From Muribaculaceae bacterium (GTDB taxonomy: Bacteria; Bacteroidota; Bacteroidia; Bacteroidales; Muribaculaceae): a stretch of 8,549 bases of DNA. The position numbers were made by a program, and so were the translations under genes. The notes beneath the pieces are model-generated. The model searched no databases. It was not told where the DNA came from and saw only the letters and a program-made list of their open reading frames with translations. Location of the stretch: positions 1-8,549 of the forward strand of contig VSPM01000098.1 in the NCBI GenBank assembly GCA_009775365.1. Reading direction: 5' to 3'. Position 1 is the stretch's first letter. Each line of letters begins with the position of its first letter. This document shows positions 1 to 6,700 of this stretch, one piece after another.

Positions 1-567
1 GCAAAAGACGTAACCGTCAGCGGCTCATTCACAGTCAACAGCTACAAGCTTACCTATGTTGTCGACGGCGAGGTCTATCTTGAGGAGACCGTTGCCTATG
101 GCAGCAAGATAGAGGCGGCGTCCGCGCCTGAGAAGGAGGGTTACACGTTCAGCGGCTGGGAAGGCTTGCCCGAAGTCATGCCCGCGAAAGATGTGACAGT
201 AACAGCTGTTTACGATGTCAACTATTATAAATTGACAGTATATCTTGATGGCGAAGTTTATTTTGAGGCAGAACTTGAGATGGGCGCGGAAATCAATATT
301 CCGGATCCAGAGCTCCCCTCAGACAAGGTTTTCGATGGCTGGGTTGAGGAGATCCCTGAGACTATGCCTTCTCATGACGTCGAGATACATGGAACCACTT
401 CTGTATATTCCGGTTTGTCAAGCATATTTGCGGATGAGGACACACTCTTCACTGTCTACAACATCAGAGGCGTGCTTCTGATGAAGGATGTGACACTGCA
501 AGAGGCATCCAAGAAACTCACCGGAGGATTCTATATAATTAATGGCAGAAAAGTGATGATCAGATAA
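1..567 (+). CDS. Secreted InlB B-repeat (Listeria-Bacteroides repeat) protein, C-terminal part
   Basis: The reading frame is open from base 1 with no start, so the gene begins upstream; 188 residues are visible, ending at TAA 565-567. Residues 15-75 and 76-136 are two copies of a 61-residue repeat with the pattern YKLTxxxDGEVYxE...G..I......F.GW...PE.MP..DV, which is characteristic of the InlB B/Flg_new-type repeat common in Bacteroidales surface proteins. Residues 1-14 (AKDVTVSGSFTVNS) are the tail of a preceding copy, so the array continues to the left. Residues 137-188 form a compact C-terminal domain (FTVYNIRG ... GGFYIINGRKVMIR) resembling the short sorting-like tails of Bacteroidales secreted proteins. 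These features imply export and a surface or extracellular stalk/adhesion role; the N-terminal functional domain is not visible, so the true function is unknown. An internal ATG at 166 lies inside repeat 1 and is not the start. Confidence 0.85.
   Translation, partial: AKDVTVSGSFTVNSYKLTYVVDGEVYLEETVAYGSKIEAASAPEKEGYTFSGWEGLPEVMPAKDVTVTAVYDVNYYKLTVYLDGEVYFEAELEMGAEINIPDPELPSDKVFDGWVEEIPETMPSHDVEIHGTTSVYSGLSSIFADEDTLFTVYNIRGVLLMKDVTLQEASKKLTGGFYIINGRKVMIR
43..225 (+). repeat. InlB B-like repeat, copy 1 (61 residues)
   Basis: This copy encodes YKLTYVVDGEVYLEE at its start and EGYTFSGW then PEVMPAKDVTV near its end. It is close to the usual Bacteroidales form of this repeat. The following copy begins in the next codon, with no linker. 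Confidence 0.8.
226..408 (+). repeat. InlB B-like repeat, copy 2, divergent terminal copy
   Basis: This copy has the same 61-residue length and register as copy 1: YKLTVYLDGEVYFE, then DKVFDGW and PETMPSHDVEI. It is more diverged, with the AKDVTV motif changed to SHDVEI and the KEGYTFSGW motif changed to SDKVFDGW. This fits a capping copy next to the C-terminal tail. Confidence 0.75.
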
Positions 568-586
568 GAAAGGGGACACCTTTCTT
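566..586 (+). terminator. Hairpin at the stop codon, possible terminator
   Basis: AAGAAAGG (566-573) pairs perfectly with CCTTTCTT (579-586) around a 5-base GGACA loop. The left arm begins within the TAA stop of the first gene. The right arm is itself T-rich (CCTTTCTTTG), so a shorter GC-capped stem followed by a T-rich run could act as an intrinsic terminator, but there is no clean T tract. It could equally be a 3'-end stabilising structure. Confidence 0.4.
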
Positions 587-594
587 TGACCTCC

Positions 595-648
595 GACTCA
601 AACATCATTCCGAATGTCTTTACACAATATCGGGATGATGTTTGAGTC
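595..648 (+). terminator. Long inverted repeat (about 19 bp stem), probable terminator or regulatory hairpin
   Basis: GACTCAAACATCATTCCG (595-612) pairs with CGGGATGATGTTTGAGTC (631-648), with one T-G wobble (609/634). An extra A-T pair (613/630) gives 19 pairs around a 16-base loop. Its position, 28 bases after the stop of the first gene and about 100 bases before the protease start, suits a terminator separating two units. No T tract follows (next bases are AGATTTAC), so it may instead be a transcript-stabilising hairpin, a protein-binding palindrome, or a copy of a dispersed genomic palindrome. No target-site duplication is evident at its edges. Confidence 0.5.
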
Positions 649-749
649 AGATTTACAGACAAAGGAATTACGATACTACAAAATAGAGAGCATAATAGAA
701 ACAACTTTACAATAGGACAATCTAATCCAATTATAAACAACAATCATTT

Positions 750-3700
750 ATGTTAAAACCCGTATTAAAAACTCTGCTGGTTGCAGGCGGCATCCTTTCT
801 CCGGCCTTGGCCTGGGGCGGAATCCTGACAGCAGATGAGGCGAAGGGGGTGGCGACAGAATTTTTCAGGAACGCCGAGTTGTCGCGTCTGGCCAGTCCGG
901 ATGCGCTTACACTCGCGCACGTCGAGTCTGTCGCTTCCGCTCCTGCTTACTATGTTTTTAATGCCACCGATGAGAGAGGCTTCATTATAGTCTCTGCCGA
1001 TGATTCGGCTCTTCCTGTGGTGGCTTATTCGTTCAGCTCTATATGGGAGCCCAGAAATGTGCCGGAGCTTGCCGGCAGCCTGCTTGAGAATGCCGGCTAT
1101 ATACCTCAGCCGTTGTCGCTGAGAATGCCGGCCAAAAATTCCGGCCTTGCACAAAAAGTGCTCACCACTCCTACATGGAGCCAGGAGGCACCTTTTAACT
1201 GCATGATCCCCAACCATCCGCTTGTGGGCTGTGTGGGCACGGCGCTGGCCGAGATTATGAAGTATCACAGTTATCCCGCCAACCGTCCGGCTTCCTTGGT
1301 GAAAGATGGCGAACCCGCCGCCTATGACTGGGGAAATATGCGCAATGACAATTACCGCAGCGGATATTCGGCTGTCGAGGGTGATGCGGTGGCCACATTG
1401 GTGGCAGATGCCGCCATTGCGATTGGCACAGACTTCGGAATGTCCAGTTCAAGCGCTTTTGAGGTCAAAGTGCCTTACGCTCTTGTGTCGATGTTCGGAT
1501 ATGATGCCGGTGTGTCATATAAAAAAGGAGCTGAGATGGACCGCGAGTCTTGGGACGCCCTTATCGTCAATGAGATTGACGAGGACAGACCTGTGCTTTA
1601 TTGCGGTCAGGATGTCTCTGCCGGACACGCATTCGTGTGTGACGGATATGAGATGCATGGCCCCGTAACATATCTCCATATCAACTGGGGCTGGGGGGGC
1701 TCTGCCGACGGTTTCTATGCCTCAGACGCACTTAACCCGACGGTTAGCTCAACTCATCATTTCAATGACCTCACAACAATTGTCTACAACATAAAGCCGG
1801 CAGCTTCGGTGCAGTCATGGTCGCCGATACATATCACGAGCGATGAATGTCAGGTGGGCATGACACTTGACGTGACCGACCTTCAGCCGGGGACATCATT
1901 CAAGTTGAGGGCAGGGTCTTTGAAAAATATCACTAACGACAACTTTTCAGGGTCGATTGCATTGGCAGTTTTCACTGCTGACGGCACATTCCGCCAGCTC
2001 CTCTGCGATGAGAGGAAGTTTGGCCTGAAGTCGTTGACCTCAGTGAAGTATATTGATTTCAACGGGACAGTCCCTGCCAATGTGGCCATAGGAGACGGCG
2101 ACGTGATACGCCTTGTCACCAAGAATGACAATTCCGGAGAGTGGCTTCCTGTGGCAAACGACCTCATGACAGTCGGCGAAATAAAGTGCAAGGGTTATGA
2201 CATTCCTTATTTCAGCATAAGCATCCCGGCTCAGCTTGAGGGTGTGGAAATCACATATGATGAGCCTCGTGTCATAAAATGCCGTGATTTCTCTTTCAAA
2301 GTAGCCGCCACATCTCCCGACAAGGTTGTGACTGTCAAGGCCAACGGATTTATCCTCACTCCCGGGGCTGAGAACCGTTACACACTTAGCAATGTCACCT
2401 CTGACCAGGATGTGACAATCATAGTGCAGAACGCCGCCGATGTTGTGTCTAAGCGTAGCGTGTGGGTAGAGGCCGGAAAATTGTCACAGACAATAAAGGA
2501 GACAGAAACGGGCACAATAAAAGACCTTACTCTCTATGGCTCGATAGATGCGAACGACTTCACGTTCATACGTGAGAGAATGAAACTGAACCGCCTTGAC
2601 ATTTCCGGCGTGAACATTGTTGCAAACGGAGCTAATCCGGCTAACGCCATCCCCGCGAAAGCATTGAGCGGCTGTGGCTCGCTGCAACAGATTATTCTGC
2701 CAAGGAATGTCAACACATTCAAGAGCGGGTGTTTCAGCTATAGCGGTCTTACCTCTATTGAGATTCCGGCATCGGTGTCAACATGGGAATACAACATATT
2801 CCTCGGATGCAGCGGACTTTCTGAAGTGATTGTAAGACGCTCCTCTCCGGCATGGATCAACTGGTGTGTGTTCCAAGGCACCCCCAAATCTAAACTCATT
2901 GTGCCGGTGGGTGCTTCCGCCGCTTATATGGGGAAAGATTATTGGAAAGAGTTCAAGACAATTGAAGAGCAGAATGCTGAGGCGGCCACATCTTACACAG
3001 TGACCGTACAGGATATGAGCGGAATCAAGTTTGTGCCTGTCACTGAATCTTCTGAAGTGGCTCCAGGCACAAAATACGAGTTCAAGGTAGAGACCGATGA
3101 CTCGTATGGCGACGCCACAGTGGAACTCTATGTCAACAGCACCCGGCTATATGCAGGGCAAGACGGAGTGTTTAGCTTTACGGTCAACAGCAATTCATTG
3201 ATTCATGCCAATTTCCGTCAGCCTGAAAGAAGCGGTGCCGATTCTCCATGGAAGATTACCGGCGCAGCCGGCGGTGTCGGCCTTGTGACTGACATGGTGA
3301 ATGTTGCCGCCGGAAGGGCTTTCACTATCCGTGCCAACGCTCTCGCCATACCTTCCGACAACGCCAATGTCTATTATGCGGCGGCGCTTACTGATAAAGA
3401 TGGCCGCATAAAGGAGATTATTTCGCAGACAATACTTAACGCAAGCTACAATTTCGGGAATCTCCCCAATAATTTCAACTGTCAGGTGAAAGAGTCCACA
3501 GTCCGTGAGGGTAATATGATCCGTATCGTGACCTCGCTCGACAAGAAACTGTGGAGCCTCGTGAATGCAGACAACGACACTATAGTTGACCGTCTTGACG
3601 CCATTGGCAACCGCGTGGTATATTATAATGTCAATATGCCACAAAATGTGCAGGGTGCAGTCATTCAGGGTGGTGCCACACAGGTGGTGAGGGGTATGCC

Positions 3701-6700
3701 TTTCAATCTTAAGGTCACTCCGGTCTCTGTTGACGACCGCATCACAGTGGCGGTCAACGGCATCAACAAGGTTGTGGATGCCGCAATCGCCAATGTCTCT
3801 ATTCCGGCTGTACTGGAAGACCTGGAAATATCGATACAGGTGAATCCCAAAGGGGCTAACTCCTATACTGTGGTGAATGTGCGAGAAGGTGAACTTGACG
3901 CGAAAATCGCTCAGTGTCCCGCCAGACTGAAGGTAATAGGGGTCATGAGGTCGGAAGATTTTGACGCGTTCCGTAAACACGCCTCGACAATTGTAGACCT
4001 TGACCTTGCAGACGTCACCATAAAGGGTGCCGTCGACCTTGCCAACGCTATCCCGTCGAAGGCGTTCGCTTCGACAGGGTTTGAACAGACGGCGTTGAAG
4101 AACATAATCCTGCCTACAAACCTTGTCAACATAGAGGAGAACGCTTTCTACCGTTGTGTGGGAATCTCTGAAATTACACTTCCGTCTACGGTGGCTTATG
4201 TGGGTTCCGGAGCCTTCTCGACCTGTGCCGGGCTTAATAAAATCATTGTTCAGGGCACTCTCCCTCCGGCAACAGGCACAATGAACCCGTTCCCGGATAA
4301 TTCGGCCGGAATAACACTTGAGGTGCCGGCTGGCGCCGAGGGGGCATACAGCACCGCAACCTATTGGAAAGACCTCGGACAGGCCACGTCAAAGAAATAT
4401 TACAATATCCAGATTGACCCCGAACGCTCGTTCAACTATAATGAACACTATACGTTGACAAAGATTGATATCTCCAACGGGACAGCGAGGGTCACAATCG
4501 GTCTGCCCAACTTTACACCGACATCTTATAAGGAAAACCCGACCTATCGTCCGGGCGTGGCGTTCAAATTGTATGACAACGGCAAAGATGTGACCACCAC
4601 ATCCTCTTATGTATGTTACGGCCAGCATTCAGTAGAGTTGAATCCGGATCCATTTTATCAGCCGGGAAGTGCCAAGTATCCTCAGGACCACACAATCGAT
4701 GTAGTGTTCCATTATCCGATAGACATTCATTGCCCCTCAGGACTGAAGGCTGAGTTTGTGGAGCTTAATGAGGCGAATCTGTGGCGAAGCGCGAACATGA
4801 ATCTGTTCGACCCGAACTCCAACGCAGTCCGCAATCTGTTCAAGGAGGGAGAGGACTACAAGTTCAAGGTGGCGGCCGAGGCGCAGAATGTAGAGGCCAA
4901 AGTGAAGTGCGTAAGCCGTAATCTGGTTTCATTCGGAGAGAACCCACAGTTCACAAACGTTGAGAGTGTGCTTACTCCGGATGAGAACGGCATTTACACG
5001 ATAAGCAACCTGCAGGGTGAAATCAGCATCACTGTCACTGCAGACCTTGTGGTGGAAGACGGCTCTGTGATTCCCTCTGAGGAGATTGCTCTTGTAAGTG
5101 CAGATGATGCGGCTCTTCTTACCAATATCGGAGTCAGCGGAGAGGTGAGCGAAGACACGTTTAAGGAGATTCGAGAGAAGTTCAACTCTTTGGAGACTCT
5201 AAATATGTCAGAGATGTCGAATGAGTCAATTCCGGACAATGCGTTCTCAAATATGGAGAAACTTGAGAGTGTCGTAATTCCTGAAAGCGTTAAGTATATC
5301 GGCAGCGGAGCTTTTGCAGGCTGCTCTAACCTTGAGTCGGTGACACTCCCCGGAGTGTTGTCTATCGGCGATGGCGCTTTCGAGGGTTGTGGCTCGTTGA
5401 CAAGCGTAACTGTTCTCGGCGTTGCCGAAAGCGTAGCCGAGGAGGCAAGCGGTCTCAGGGCTCCTGCGGCTTCCGGCATCACAGAAGCGTCGTTCCGTGG
5501 TTTGAACCCGAACTGTCTCATATATCTGTCTGAAGGTTTTGAGGCTGGGGTAGGTGAAACTCCGAATGTGATAGTAAACGGCAACGGGGTCCGTGTGGCA
5601 AGCGCCGACATCGCTCTTGACGGAGAATATCCGTTTAACGCCCCTGCAAGTTTCAGCCTTGCTGACCACAGCATTTCGCTGACTCTTGAAATCCCCGGCA
5701 CTGTAAGTGACGACAATGACGGATGGAGGGGCATAGTGCTTCCGTTCACTCCCGATTCTGTTGAATATGGCGTAGAGTTCACTCCTCGCGGAGAGAAGGT
5801 GCTTAATCTTCTGTCATTCTCAGAAGGCGAGGACGCCCTTTCCTCACAGGACACTATTGTGGCCAACCGCCCTTATCTGGCAAGTGTGTATGCTCCGTTT
5901 GCAAAAGTCCCTGTCACTTTTGTGGCGAAAGGGAAGTCTACTGCGGAGGAATTTGTGTATGATGTCAACTACACTCCGGCGGCAGAGGAGATAAGCGCAC
6001 GCGGAGGCATGTTCACTCTTCGTGGGTCATTCGATGGCATTGCAGACATCGCTGAGGCATATGTGCTTGATGAGGCCGGCGTGGCGTTCAGCCGTGTTGT
6101 GGCAGACAGCGTCGCCGCTCTGCGTCCATTCTCTGTTTATGCCAACGCGAATGTAGCTGACGCTCCGGCTTCGCTGGCTGTAGGCACACATCCGATATGG
6201 GTGCTGAATCCTGTTTCGTCAAGGGTGTCAGGCTCTAAACTCTATCGTTCTAACACTATAGACCTTGCTTCCGAGACACCGGGCGCTTCAATATATTACA
6301 CACTTGATGGCTCAGACCCGATTGGCAGCGAGACGAGAATAGCCTACTCATCTCCATTCACACTCGACGCTGACAGTGTCGCTATCAACGCGGTGGCGGA
6401 ACTTAAGGGTTATGTGTCAGACGCTGTGAGCATGACATATGAATTGAGAAAGACGACCGTTGACTATAATTTCGAAGAGGGCTGGTCATGGATTTCCCAC
6501 AATGTCGAGAACGAGATAGCGGTTAAAGACATAATGGGAGAAAATGTTGACCGTGTGCTCTCACAGACTCAGGAGGCTATACGCGATCCTCAGCTTGGAG
6601 TGGTAGGCAACCTTGAGAATCTTAATCCGCTTGAGGCATACAAGGTGTTTGTAGAAGGAGAGAATGCCAATTCTGTCGTGAATGGAATATCATTTGACCC

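Noticed and set aside
595..648. The long palindrome as a MITE or insertion-sequence remnant
   Set aside because: No target-site duplication flanks it and no transposase fragment is nearby. The arms directly face a short loop rather than enclosing an element body.
641..676. TTTG (641-644) with TACGATAC (669-676) as a protease promoter
   Set aside because: The TACGATAC segment lacks the TTTG half of the -7 element, and the TTTG lies within the hairpin arm. I could not support a promoter for the protease gene.
531..743. Minus-strand 70-residue hydrophobic open frame
   Set aside because: It overlaps the 3' end of the first gene and both hairpins. Its hydrophobicity comes from A/T-rich leader sequence, and it has no recognisable family character.
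3195..3980. Long minus-strand open frame (261 residues) inside the giant gene
   Set aside because: It is antisense to well-supported coding sequence, with His/Arg/Ile-rich shadow composition and no recognisable domain.
4994..5866. Minus-strand 290-residue open frame
   Set aside because: It is Ser/Thr/Pro-rich low-complexity translation of the complementary strand of the LRR block, where the sense strand has clear LRR_5 motifs.
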